From Symsagittifera roscoffensis (Eukaryota > Xenacoelomorpha > Acoela > Convolutidae), in assembly GCF_963678635.1 (NCBI RefSeq), contig NC_087067.1, positions 34,935,509 to 34,999,508 of the forward strand: a stretch of DNA of 64,000 nucleotides. The letters run 5' to 3'. Position numbers and translations under genes: made by a program. Shown in pieces: positions 35,045 through 45,960 of the stretch (position 1 is the first letter of the stretch; every line of letters begins with the position of its first letter). Below the pieces are notes generated by a model. The model did no database searches, had not been told where the DNA came from, and saw only the letters and a list, made by a program, of their open reading frames with translations.

Positions 35045-35576
35045 AAGGGGCACGAGTTAGGTACAAGGGGGTAAGCGGCAGGTAGATGTATTTTAATAAA
35101 TTTGGCATGACAATTAAATCTTGGGGAATTGATGGTGCTAAAACATAAAATGATTCTGCATGCTCTTAAAACCACTAATTGAATTCTTTTAGTCAAGGAT
35201 TATTGGGATATTGTTTTAAAAAACCAAATAATGGGGACTTAGGTTAGGCACAGAACGTCTCGATCTAAAAATGGTTTTTTTTTTTCAGATTGACTTGAAA
35301 AATCGAATTGACCTTCAAACCACACTCGCAAGAAGAGAAAAAGAGATCTTGAGCAAATTATCCATTAGCAGTGTCGGAGGAAAACAGTGTGGGTAAAAGT
35401 GTTTCTTGAGTCTAACTGGTAAGGTATTTCTTGAGTTGGTTCGGGGAAAGTGTTTCTTGAGTCTAACTGGTAAGGTATTTCTTGAGTTGGTTCGGGGAAA
35501 GGTATCTCTTGAGTCTAACTGGTAAGGTGTTTCTTGAGTTGGTTGACACGTGAGATCGCCTGAAAATAGAGCGACG
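35045..35576 (+). repeat. LTR-like spacer (copy 3, between macro end and polyprotein start)
   Basis: Same spacer, with three minisatellite units. It links the stop of the macrodomain ORF to the ATG of the polyprotein at 35,577. A TG at 35,087 and a CA at 35,548 could be LTR edges (462 bp), with GTACAAGGGGGTAAGCGGCA as a possible purine-rich tract before it. No TGG primer-binding site follows, so LTR status is unproven. Confidence 0.6.
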
Positions 35577-35758
35577 ATGGCGGATCGTTTCTGGAAATCT
35601 ATGCCGGCCGCGCTCAAAAGGCCTACCCTCGACGAGCAATACAAGCGCTTGAGGGACCTTGACTACACTCAGGTCGATGAGAGGTTGGCAGTGTTGTTGA
35701 ACGCCATCCTACAATTAGAGGCGCAAGGGTAATGTAGAGAATCAGCGACTGAAGCCGT
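35577..35758 (+). pseudogene. Polyprotein N-terminal fragment (copy G2)
   Basis: MADRFWKSMPAALKRPTLDE, open for 51 codons to the TAA at about 35,730 seen in every copy. It is cut at CCGT (35,755-35,758) by an inserted LTR element. Confidence 0.75.
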
Positions 35759-36167
35759 TGAGTTATGTTCTTTGGTCTAACTCATAGAGTAATTTCGGAT
35801 AGGGTACACCGTCCGCTCGTCACGCTATCTTATTTTCGGCCCGATAGATTCGTGCAACTTCTCAGTCTAATACCGATCCTAATCTTACTCTTATATCTAC
35901 TAGTCTCAGGGTGTTTAACTAGTCTCTGCTAGGCTCAATAGATCTAGAGTATACTGGTTTATTGCCATTGCTGAAGTTCTCTTGGAGAGGCAACTAATTT
36001 CTAAGTTAAATTCAAATCTCTCTGGTGCTGAAATTACAAGTAATTTCAGCACTTACAAACAAGTGGGTTGTTAGTTAGATGGAATATGATTGGTTAATAT
36101 TAAATATTTTATAGTGATAAAATATCTAATTTATCCAATAATAAAATGTAGTTTAGATCAGGTTCCA
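35759..36167 (+). mobile_element. LTR of a second retroelement (LTR2), copy 1
   Basis: 409 bp from TGAGTTATGTTC to GATCAGGTTCCA (TG...CA). The left flank is CCGT. The partial copy at 54.6-54.98 kb ends at the same point and is followed by CCGT and the continuing polyprotein sequence, giving a 4-bp target duplication by inference. It contains TTTATAGTGATAAAATATC, AATAAAATG near the right end and a perfect 13-bp-arm hairpin. Confidence 0.65.
36025..36052 (+). promoter_or_regulatory. Perfect hairpin in LTR2
   Basis: GTGCTGAAATTAC, a two-base AA loop and the exact complement GTAATTTCAGCAC. It is repeated in the LTRs at 41.6 and 50.4 kb and collapsed in the one at 54.8 kb. It may be an RNA structure near the poly(A) site; function is inferred only. 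Confidence 0.5.
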
Positions 36168-37815
36168 CCCATCCGGGGTTTACAGAGTTTTTCGATTTAT
36201 CTTTTTTTCTGTAATTGAAGGATGGATGATGAACGTTGGTATTTGGCGAACATCATTTTCTTATCCGGTTCCTCTTGAAGAAGAACGTTCCAGGACGCTG
36301 GAATCAGGGATAGGAAATTGTTATTATGTCATTCGGCAATGACTGTTATCCCCATTGAAGTCAATCCGATTTCAAAATGGTTTGCTATGTTAGGTTTTTC
36401 TGTATTAGTAGAGAACTGTTTTGTGTGCAGCCTTGTCTGGGAATGGCGTGAAGATCGTGTTTGGAAGGGATGCCTTGTTATCTCGGATCTGTACGTATAC
36501 TTGAACATCGAGGTGGTCATTGGTCTAGTTCAATGGACTCTAAATCCTTTGAGAAGTCTAAGGACTCTAAATCCTCTGCGAAGTCAAGTCGTACTCTAAA
36601 TCCTTTGAGTCGTGATTGTGGACGGCATGTCGATTTTGTTTAGCCATTCTTTGTTCGAGTGTGATGGGATCGTCTAGTCTTTGGATGTTCGTCTTTGTTG
36701 TTGTGTATGATCTATATACTGCATATTATGATTTACATTTTATAAATTTCTGTTAATCTGGTTTTTAGTCATAATCTTAGTTAGTTGTTTTCACAAAAGC
36801 GTTTTTTTAGTTCAGTTATTTTGAAGAATTACTCACCCTTGAGTACCTCTTATTAAAAATTGAAGTGTGGTCACAAAGCGTGGGTGTATGGCGGTGGGTT
36901 AGGCCGGCTATAAGCATGCTCAGGACGTCCTTCTTTGGTGGGTTAGGCCAGGAATGGGAGTATGATTTCATGCTGTTTCTTTGAGAGGTCCTGTTATATG
37001 CTAACATTTTATGTTGGTTTTTTCTGGTCTTTCTTATGTTACTTTGGTTGTGTCCTTTTTTCAAAATATCAAATTGTTTTTGGTTTGGGTTTGTCTTACG
37101 ACTTTTTTGTGTTTGATTATTTCTTTCTTAGGCTTCATATTAGTCTTCAAAAGAATAAAATATCCAGTTTTAAGCAGGGTTAATCCGGTTTGGGTACCGT
37201 TGGTTTTCTTTTCTTCGTCATGCTGTTATTTTATGATTTGTGGTGTTTAGTAAGCTGCGTTGGTTAGTTTGGTTTAGTATATAATTCCTTTCCAACCGGG
37301 TTAAAGGAAAGTTTGAAACTTGTTTTTGCTAGTTTGAGTTGTGGTTAGTGAAAACTCGAAACATAAAATCATTATTTAAACAATTCTTTGTGGGCGAGCT
37401 GTGCGAGTTTGGATAGAATTCTTGTGAGAATGAATGAAAATATTGAAAAGGTTAGTACTGAATTCTCATTTTATGAAATTATTGCATTGAAATTGAACTT
37501 TACTGCTTTTGGGGAAGTTTAAAATTATAAATTTTTATCGTATTTAATTTTACTGCTTCTTGGGGAAAGTTTTATAAATGAAATTACTACATTGGGTTTT
37601 AATTTTACTACATTATTTAATGCAAAAGAATTAGGAGTTTTATTTATAAATTAACAAGTTTGTATTTTTATTTGTGTTTTTTCTGATTTGTAGATGATTG
37701 TGCTGTGAAAAGAATAAATTAAAAGAATAAATTAAACATTGATAGAAAATGGTTAGTATAATTTGAATTTATGAGTTCAAATTATTTTAATTCATATTTA
37801 CCTTAATCATCTGGG
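36168..37815 (+). mobile_element. Internal region of LTR2 element, non-coding, 3' end missing
   Basis: AT-rich with no recognisable gag/pol. It contains a 27-bp tandem triplet at about 36,530-36,610 (GGACTCTAAATCCTTTGAG units). It ends abruptly at about 37,815, where polyprotein sequence (CATCTGGGAAAAAGCC) resumes without a right LTR. Confidence 0.55.
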
Positions 37816-39066
37816 AAAAAGCCATGTGGGAATTGCTGCTATTTGCGGGAATGAACGACCACCTGCACGCGGCAGGACTCCTGGAGCACCTGAAAGGTGA
37901 GGCACCAACACCCAAGAAAATCTGGGAAGCAATCCAGACGTTGTTCGCCGAGATGAATGAGGTGCAATAGTCGGTGGCTTCTCGGTTTGGACCTAAGACA
38001 AGAGTGGCATTTAAGACGTCTCCGGGCTACGCGAAAATGCCGCCTGCCCTGCAGTTTGTGTATGCAATGTTGATCTTGATAGCGGAAGGGAACGCGTGGC
38101 GGATACTTATGGCTGCTCCTAATCGCGAGCTGGAGCCAATAAACTTGAGACTTCTTAAGTCGGAGTTAGCAGATGTATTTCATGCTTTGAGGGGATTCTA
38201 CGAATTGGCGGATCTACTGATTTTACTGGACGAAGTCCTCTGTCGAATCTCGCTCGGCAAGTGAAGTTCAACTTAGAGGTAAGGAATGATCGCCCGGTGA
38301 TAAGCCACCTCACAGCCAGCTTATGGTTTCGGAGCATGGATCTTATAATCACGAGCTCACCAGTAAGGCGAGGGGACCGAGCAACGAAAGGAAGAATGTG
38401 GCTGCAGCCGAAAAGCAGTTGGACTCGATGGGGTACCGCTTAACGCAAGAGAGAGGCAGGTGGCCGTTTCTAACCCCAAGGCTACAGAACGCCACGGACA
38501 AGACGAGGGAGAGTGCTCCACCTCTCATCAAACAAATATGGGAGTTTCTTGAGTGGCAGCTGGAAGTGGTAGAAAACATAGAGATGACGGTGGGAAGATT
38601 TGTCACAGCGGCGAATGAAGTCACCATTGGAGGGTTCTGAAGGGAGCACGCAAAGGGCGAGTTGAAGACCAAAAAGAACAATGAAATTTTGAGATTCTTG
38701 AGCCCATGCTGGGAGAAGAGGTATATGGGTGGAGTATTCTATGCGGGGGATGCCATCTTCGATGCGTTCGTGCAGTAATTACTGAATATGCCCATTAACC
38801 TCTTACTGGCCCTTTAATTGGTCTACCCCAGGTACCTATTCAACATGGGTCCCGCCTACATGTTTAGCAGGGGTGTGCAAACGCTCCAAATTGACGGATA
38901 TTTGACACTGGTACTCTTGACCCATGGAGAACTGACGGCGTTTCATTGGCTGATGGAGTATGGGGAACCCCTTTCGATAGGGAGGACTCACCCAAGTGTG
39001 GAATATTATTTGTACAAGTGTGCTGCCGGGCTGAAGACTTTGCTGGTAGAGTATCTTTGCTGGGGG
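37816..39066 (+). pseudogene. Polyprotein middle segment (unit A)
   Basis: Reads WELLLFAGMNDHLHAAG, a TAG at about 37,968, then RFGPKTRVAFKTSPGYAKMP, GNAWRILMAAP and INLRLLKSELADVFHALRG. The frame switches before GSYNHELTSKARGPSN and GRFVTAANEVTIGGF, with a TGA after IGGF. It then continues through NMGPAYMFSRG to LKTLLVEYLCWG, where it joins a spacer. The 1-nt loss before LKTLL is shared with copies at 33.2, 45.0 and 56.0 kb. Confidence 0.7.
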
Positions 39067-39407
39067 TGGATTTTGTTTTAAAAAACGCAATAATGGGGGA
39101 CTTAGGTTAGGTACAGAACGTCTCGGTCTAAAAATGTTTTTTTTTTCAGATTGATTTACAAAATCGAATTGACAATCAAACCACACTCGTAAGAAGAGAA
39201 AAAAAGATCTTGAGCAAATTCTCCATTAGCAGTGTCGGAGGAAAACGTTTCTCAAGTGTCAATTTGGTAAAGGTGTTTCTTGAGTCTAACTGGTAAGGAA
39301 TTTCTTGAGTTGGTTCAGGGAAAGGTATCTCTTGATCTAACTGGTAAGGTGTTTCTTGATTTGGTTGACACGTGAGATCGCCTGAAAATAGAGCGACGAT
39401 AGCGATG
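39067..39407 (+). repeat. LTR-like spacer (copy 4, left part truncated)
   Basis: Same structure and same left breakpoint (after TTTGCTGGGGGTGGAT) as copy 1 at 33,215. Confidence 0.75.
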
Positions 39408-39632
39408 ATGTTGGCACTAACAAGGATGAGGGACTTCATGATCGAAATAGGGTTATTGGAGGTCTCCATGCCGGTCTACGACACAAACAGGGGCAAGTTA
39501 AACCCTGGGGAATTGTACACCATCCTACACGTTGTCTTTGCAGAAACGGAGATAACGGTACACCTACACAAGAAGTACTACTTGAGTATCGCCTGCGCTT
39601 TGGGCGGACATGGAGATCCCGAATTAGGCTGA
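39408..39632 (+). pseudogene. Macrodomain C-terminal half (isolated fragment, unit A/B border)
   Basis: MLALTRMRDFMIEIGLLE to GDPELG and stop. Near-identical to 45,280-45,504. Confidence 0.75.
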
Positions 39633-40088
39633 AAGAGGCACGAGTTAGGTACAAGGGGGTAAGCGGCAGGTAGATGTATTTTAATAAATTTGGCATGACA
39701 ATTAAGTCTTGGGAAATTGATGGTGCTAAAACATGAAAAGATTCTGCATGCTCTTAAAATCACTAATTGAATTATTTTAGTCAAGGTTTATTTGGATATT
39801 GTTTTAAAAAACCCAATAATGGGGGACTTAGGTTAGGCACAGAACGTCTCGATCTAAAAATAGTTTTTTTTTCAGATTGATTTGCAAAATCGAATTGACA
39901 ATCTACCACACTCATAAGAAGAGAAAAAGAGATTGAGCAAATTCTCCATTAGCAGTGTCGGAGGAAAACGTTTCTCAAGTGTCAATTGGGTAAAGGTGTT
40001 TCTTGAGTCTAACTGATAAGGTATTTCTTGAGTTGGTTCGGGGAAATGTATCTCTTGAGTCTAACTGGTTGGCTGTTTCTTGAGTTGG
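39633..40088 (+). repeat. LTR-like spacer (copy 5)
   Basis: As copy 2. It ends GGTTGACACGTG fused to integrase. Confidence 0.75.
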
Positions 40089-40903
40089 TTGACACGTGTC
40101 GCATCAGGTGTATGTGAAAGAAGCTGTCAGGAGACAACAGGAACTGAATGAGCTCTGCAGGAGGAACACGGCGCAAGCACTAATGAGACAGCGGAAGAAG
40201 TACAATGAAAAAATACTTAAGGCAAAACCGTATGCAGTGGAACAATATGTCTGGGTGTTCCAGAACATCATACCTCCAAAGGGCACGAAAAAAATTACTA
40301 AAGAAATGGCGAGGGCCGTTCATGATAACGGAGGTACACCAGCAGGAACGGTTCTACCGCTTGAGTACAGGGCGTGCAGCGCATTATGAAAATCTGAAAC
40401 CTCACGTCCAAACTCCGGGAGACTGGTGTGTCCCGCAGAACATGGAAGGACTCGAGTACCTACTGGTAGAGCCAGCATGCGAAGTGAACGAAAAAGGCAC
40501 CAGATTGAACAATGACGGCAACAAGGACGTGAGCATGGATGATAATGAGAAAAAAGATGCAGATTCAAATACGGGATCTTTTGCGGAGGAAGATTGGAAA
40601 AATCCAGAGCAGAACGAGGTGCCGAAGTGGACGGATCCAGAGGTCAATGAAGGGAATAGGATAGACCCCGAACACGTGATGTTGGCACTAACGAGGCTGA
40701 GGGACTTCATGATCGAAATAGGGATACTGGAGGTCTCCATGCCGGTCTACGACACAAACAAGGGCAAGTTAAACCCTGGGGAATTGTACACCAAACTACA
40801 CGTTGTCTTTGCAGAAACGGAGATAACGGTACACCTACACAAGAAGTACTACTTGAGTATTGCCTGCGCTTTGGGCGGACATGGAGATCCCGAACTAGGC
40901 TAA
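40089..40903 (+). pseudogene. Integrase C-terminus fused to macrodomain C-half (unit B)
   Basis: The same fused structure and CCAG-type deletion junction as unit A. The frame from before KKWRGPF to the stop at 40,901-40,903 is open for about 200 codons. The A-run frame break after PPKGTKK is present. One substitution changes YTNLHVVF to YTKLHVVF. Confidence 0.85.
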
Positions 40904-41447
40904 AAGGGGCACGAGTTAGGTACAAGGGGGTAAGCGGCAGGTAGATGTATTTTAATAAATTTGGCATGACAATTAAATCTTGGGGAATTGATGGTGCTAA
41001 AACATAAAATGATTCTGCATGCTCTTAAAACCACTAATTGAATTCTTTTAGTCAAGGATTATTGGGATATTGTTTTAAAAAACCAAATAATGGGGACTTA
41101 GGTTAGGCACAGAACGTCTCGATCTAAAAATGGTTTTTTTTTTCAGATTGACTTGAAAAATCGAATTGACCTTCAAACCACACTCGCAAGAAGAGAAAAA
41201 GAGATCTTGAGCAAATTATCCATTAGCAGTGTCGGAGGAAAACGTTTCTCAAGTGTCAATTGGGTAAAAGTGTTTCTTGAGTCTAACTGGTAAGGTATTT
41301 CTTGAGTTGGTTCGGGGAAAGTGTTTCTTGAGTCTAACTGGTAAGGTATTTCTTGAGTTGGTTCGGGGAAAGGTATCTCTTGAGTCTAACTGGTAAGGTG
41401 TTTCTTGAGTTGGTTGACACGTGAGATCGCCTGAAAATAGAGCGACG
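40904..41447 (+). repeat. LTR-like spacer (copy 6)
   Basis: As copy 3, but it keeps GTTTCTCAAGTGTCAATTG, which is deleted in unit A (about 35,383). This is one of the few differences between the two units. Confidence 0.75.
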
Positions 41448-41629
41448 ATGGCGGATCGTTTCTGGAAATCTATGCCGGCCGCGCTCAAAAGGCCTACCCT
41501 CGACGAGCAATACAAGCGCTTGAGGGACCTTGACTACACTCAGGTCGATGAGAGGTTGGCAGTGTTGTTGAACGCCATCCTACAATTAGAGGCGCAAGGG
41601 TAATGTAGAGAATCAGCGACTGAAGCCGT
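41448..41629 (+). pseudogene. Polyprotein N-terminal fragment (copy G3)
   Basis: Same as 35,577-35,758, including the TAA and the CCGT flank of LTR2. Confidence 0.75.
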
Positions 41630-43687
41630 TGAGTTATGTTCTTTGGTCTAACTCATAGAGTAATTTCGGATAGGGTACACCGTCCGCTCGTCACGCTATC
41701 TTATTTTCGGCCCGATAGATTCGTGCAACTTCTCAGTCTAATACCGATCCTAATCTTACTCTTATATCTACTAGTCTCAGGGTGTTTAACTAGTCTCTGC
41801 TAGGCTCAATAGATCTAGAGTATACTGGTTTATTGCCATTGCTGAAGTTCTCTTGGAGAGGCAACTAATTTCTAAGTTAAATTCAAATCTCTCTGGTGCT
41901 GAAATTACAAGTAATTTCAGCACTTACAAACAAGTGGGTTGTTAGTTAGATGGAATATGATTGGTTAATATTAAATATTTTATAGTGATAAAATATCTAA
42001 TTTATCCAATAATAAAATGTAGTTTAGATCAGGTTCCACCCATCCGGGGTTTACAGAGTTTTTCGATTTATCTTTTTTTCTGTAATTGAAGGATGGATGA
42101 TGAACGTTGGTATTTGGCGAACATCATTTTCTTATCCGGTTCCTCTTGAAGAAGAACGTTCCAGGACGCTGGAATCAGGGATAGGAAATTGTTATTATGT
42201 CATTCGGCAATGACTGTTATCCCCATTGAAATCAATCCGATTTCAAAATGGTTTGCTATGTTAGGTTTTTCTGTATTAGTAGAGAACTGTTTTGTGTGCA
42301 GCCTTGTCTGGGAATGGCGTGAAGATCGTGTTTGGAAGGGATGCCTTGTTATCTCGGATCTGTACGTATACTTGAACATCGAGGTGGTCATTGGTCTAGT
42401 TCAATGGACTCTAAATCCTTTGAGAAGTCTAAGGACTCTAAATCCTCTGCGAAGTCAAGTCGTACTCTAAATCCTTTGAGTCGTGATTGTGGACGGCATG
42501 TCGATTTTGTTTAGCCATTCTTTGTTCGAGTGTGATGGGATCGTCTAGTCTTTGGATGTTCGTCTTTGTTGTTGTGTATGATCTATATACTGCATATTAT
42601 GATTTACATTTTATAAATTTCTGTTAATCTGGTTTTTAGTCATAATCTTAGTTAGTTGTTTTCACAAAAGCGTTTTTTTAGTTCAGTTATTTTGAAGAAT
42701 TACTCACCCTTGAGTACCTCTTATTAAAAATTGAAGTGTGGTCACAAAGCGTGGGTGTATGGCGGTGGGTTAGGCCGGCTATAAGCATGCTCAGGACGTC
42801 CTTCTTTGGTGGGTTAGGCCAGGAATGGGAGTATGATTTCATGCTGTTTCTTTGAGAGGTCCTGTTATATGCTAACATTTTATGTTGGTTTTTTCTGGTC
42901 TTTCTTATGTTACTTTGGTTGTGTCCTTTTTTCAAAATATCAAATTGTTTTTGGTTTGGGTTTGTCTTACGACTTTTTTGTGTTTGATTATTTCTTTCTT
43001 AGGCTTCATATTAGTCTTCAAAAGAATAAAATATCCAGTTTTAAGCAGGGTTAATCCGGTTTGGGTACCGTTGGTTTTCTTTTCTTCGTCATGCTGTTAT
43101 TTTATGATTTGTGGTGTTTAGTAAGCTGCGTTGGTTAGTTTGGTTTAGTATATAATTCCTTTCCAACCGGGTTAAAGGAAAGTTTGAAACTTGTTTTTGC
43201 TAGTTTGAGTTGTGGTTAGTGAAAACTCGAAACATAAAATCATTATTTAAACAATTCTTTGTGGGCGAGCTGTGCGAGTTTGGATAGAATTCTTGTGCGA
43301 ATGAATGAAAATATTGAAAAGGTTAGTACTGAATTCTCATTTTATGAAATTATTGCATTGAAATTGAACTTTACTGCTTTTGGGGAAGTTTAAAATTATA
43401 AATTTTTATCGTATTTAATTTTACTGCTTCTTGGGGAAAGTTTTATAAATGAAATTACTACATTGGGTTTTAATTTTACTACATTATTTAATGCAAAAGA
43501 ATTAGGAGTTTTATTTTTAAATTAACAAGTTTGTATTTTTATTTGTGTTTTTTTCTGATTTGTAGATGATTGTGCTGTGAAAAGAATAAATTAAAAGAAT
43601 AAATTAAACATTGATAGAAAATGGTTAGTATAATTTGAATTTATGAGTTCAAATTATTTTAATTCATATTTACCTTAATCATCTGGG
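41630..43687 (+). mobile_element. LTR2 element, copy 2 (LTR 41,630-42,038 plus internal region)
   Basis: Matches 35,759-37,815 with only a handful of substitutions and one T-run length change. It is part of the 5.87-kb duplication, not an independent insertion, since both breakpoints are identical. Confidence 0.7.
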
Positions 43688-44938
43688 AAAAAGCCATGTG
43701 GGAATTGCTGCTATTTGCGGGAATGAACGACCACCTGCACGCGGCAGGACTCCTGGAGCACCTGAAAGGTGAGGCACCAACACCCAAGAAAATCTGGGAA
43801 GCAATCCAGACGTTGTTCGCCGAGATGAATGAGGTGCAATAGTCGGTGGCTTCTCGGTTTGGACCTAAGACAAGAGTGGCATTTAAGACGTCTCCGGGCT
43901 ACGCGAAAATGCCGCCTGCCCTGCAGTTTGTGTATGCAATGTTGATCTTGATAGCGGAAGGGAACGCGTGGCGGATACTTATGGCTGCTCCTAATCGCGA
44001 GCTGGAGCCAATAAACTTGAGACTTCTTAAGTCGGAGTTAGCAGATGTATTTCATGCTTTGAGGGGATTCTACGAATTGGCGGATCTACTGATTTTACTG
44101 GACGAAGTCCTCTGTCGAATCTCGCTCGGCAAGTGAAGTTCAACTTAGAGGTAAGGAATGATCGCCCGGTGATAAGCCACCTCACAGCCAGCTTATGGTT
44201 TCGGAGCATGGATCTTATAATCACGAGCTCACCAGTAAGGCGAGGGGACCGAGCAACGAAAGGAAGAATGTGGCTGCAGCCGAAAAGCAGTTGGACTCGA
44301 TGGGGTACCGCTTAACGCAAGAGAGAGGCAGGTGGCCGTTTCTAACCCCAAGGCTACAGAACGCCACGGACAAGACGAGGGAGAGTGCTCCACCTCTCAT
44401 CAAACAAATATGGGAGTTTCTTGAGTGGCAGCTGGAAGTGGTAGAAAACATAGAGATGACGGTGGGAAGATTTGTCACAGCGGCGAATGAAGTCACCATT
44501 GGAGGGTTCTGAAGGGAGCACGCAAAGGGCGAGTTGAAGACCAAAAAGAACAATGAAATTTTGAGATTCTTGAGCCCATGCTGGGAGAAGAGGTATATGG
44601 GTGGAGTATTCTATGCGGGGGATGCCATCTTCGATGCGTTCGTGCAGTAATTACTGAATATGCCCATTAACCTCTTACTGGCCCTTTAATTGGTCTACCC
44701 CAGGTACCTATTCAACATGGGTCCCGCCTACATGTTTAGCAGGGGTGTGCAAACGCTCCAAATTGACGGATATTTGACACTGGTACTCTTGACCCATGGA
44801 GAACTGACGGCGTTTCATTGGCTGATGGAGTATGGGGAACCCCTTTCGATAGGGAGGACTCACCCAAGTGTGGAATATTATTTGTACAAGTGTGCTGCCG
44901 GGCTGAAGACTTTGCTGGTAGAGTATCTTTGCTGGGGG
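43688..44938 (+). pseudogene. Polyprotein middle segment (unit B)
   Basis: Near-identical to 37,816-39,066, with the same TAG, TGA and frame changes. Confidence 0.7.
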
Positions 44939-45279
44939 TGGATTTTGTTTTAAAAAACGCAATAATGGGGGACTTAGGTTAGGTACAGAACGTCTCGGTC
45001 TAAAAATATTTTTTTTTTCAGATTGATTTACAAAATCGAATTGACAATCAAACCACACTCGTAAGAAGAGAAAAAAAGATCTTGAGCAAATTCTCCATTA
45101 GCAGTGTCGGAGGAAAACGTTTCTCAAGTGTCAATTTGGTAAAGGTGTTTCTTGAGTCTAACTGGTAAGGAATTTCTTGAGTTGGTTCAGGGAAAGGTAT
45201 CTCTTGATCTAACTGGTAAGGTGTTTCTTGATTTGGTTGACACGTGAGATCGCCTGAAAATAGAGCGACGATAGCGATG
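44939..45279 (+). repeat. LTR-like spacer (copy 7)
   Basis: As copy 4 (39,067), one T-run difference. Confidence 0.75.
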
Positions 45280-45504
45280 ATGTTGGCACTAACAAGGATG
45301 AGGGACTTCATGATCGAAATAGGGTTATTGGAGGTCTCCATGCCGGTCTACGACACAAACAGGGGCAAGTTAAACCCTGGGGAATTGTACACCATCCTAC
45401 ACGTTGTCTTTGCAGAAACGGAGATAACGGTACACCTACACAAGAAGTACTACTTGAGTATCGCCTGCGCTTTGGGCGGACATGGAGATCCCGAATTAGG
45501 CTGA
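45280..45504 (+). pseudogene. Macrodomain C-terminal half (isolated fragment, unit B end)
   Basis: Identical layout to 39,408-39,632. Confidence 0.75.
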
Positions 45505-45960
45505 AAGAGGCACGAGTTAGGTACAAGGGGGTAAGCGGCAGGTAGATGTATTTTAATAAATTTGGCATGACAATTAAGTCTAGGGAAATTGATGGTGCTA
45601 AAACATGAAAAGATTCTGCATGCTCTTAAAATCACTAATTGAATTATTTTAGTCAAGGTTTATTTGGATATTGTTTTAAAAAACCCAATAATGGGGGACT
45701 TAGGTTAGGCACAGAACGTCTCGATCTAAAAATAGTTTTTTTTTCAGATTGATTTGCAAAATCGAATTGACAATCTACCACACTCATAAGAAGAGAAAAA
45801 GAGATTGAGCAAATTCTCCATTAGCAGTGTCGGAGGAAAACGTTTCTCAAGTGTCAATTGGGTAAAGGTGTTTCTTGAGTCTAACTGATAAGGTATTTCT
45901 TGAGTTGGTTCGGGGAAATGTATCTCTTGAGTCTAACTGGTTGGCTGTTTCTTGAGTTGG
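45505..45960 (+). repeat. LTR-like spacer (copy 8)
   Basis: As copy 5. The 5.87-kb repeat ends in or just after this spacer, because the following integrase segment differs from unit B (KILQPKPYAVGQY versus KILKAKPYAVEQY). Confidence 0.75.

Noticed and set aside
33540-35108. Minus-strand frames opposite the macrodomain (86 codons starting MPNLLKYIYLPLT)
   Set aside because: Shadow of the conserved plus-strand macrodomain frame; no independent support.
35240-35260. TTAGGTTAGG in the spacers as a telomere-like repeat
   Set aside because: Only two units, embedded in unique spacer sequence.
36318-37250. Open frames of 60-96 codons in the LTR2 internal region, present in two or three copies
   Set aside because: Their repetition only reflects the 5.87-kb duplication. 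They overlap each other on both strands and match no retroelement protein.
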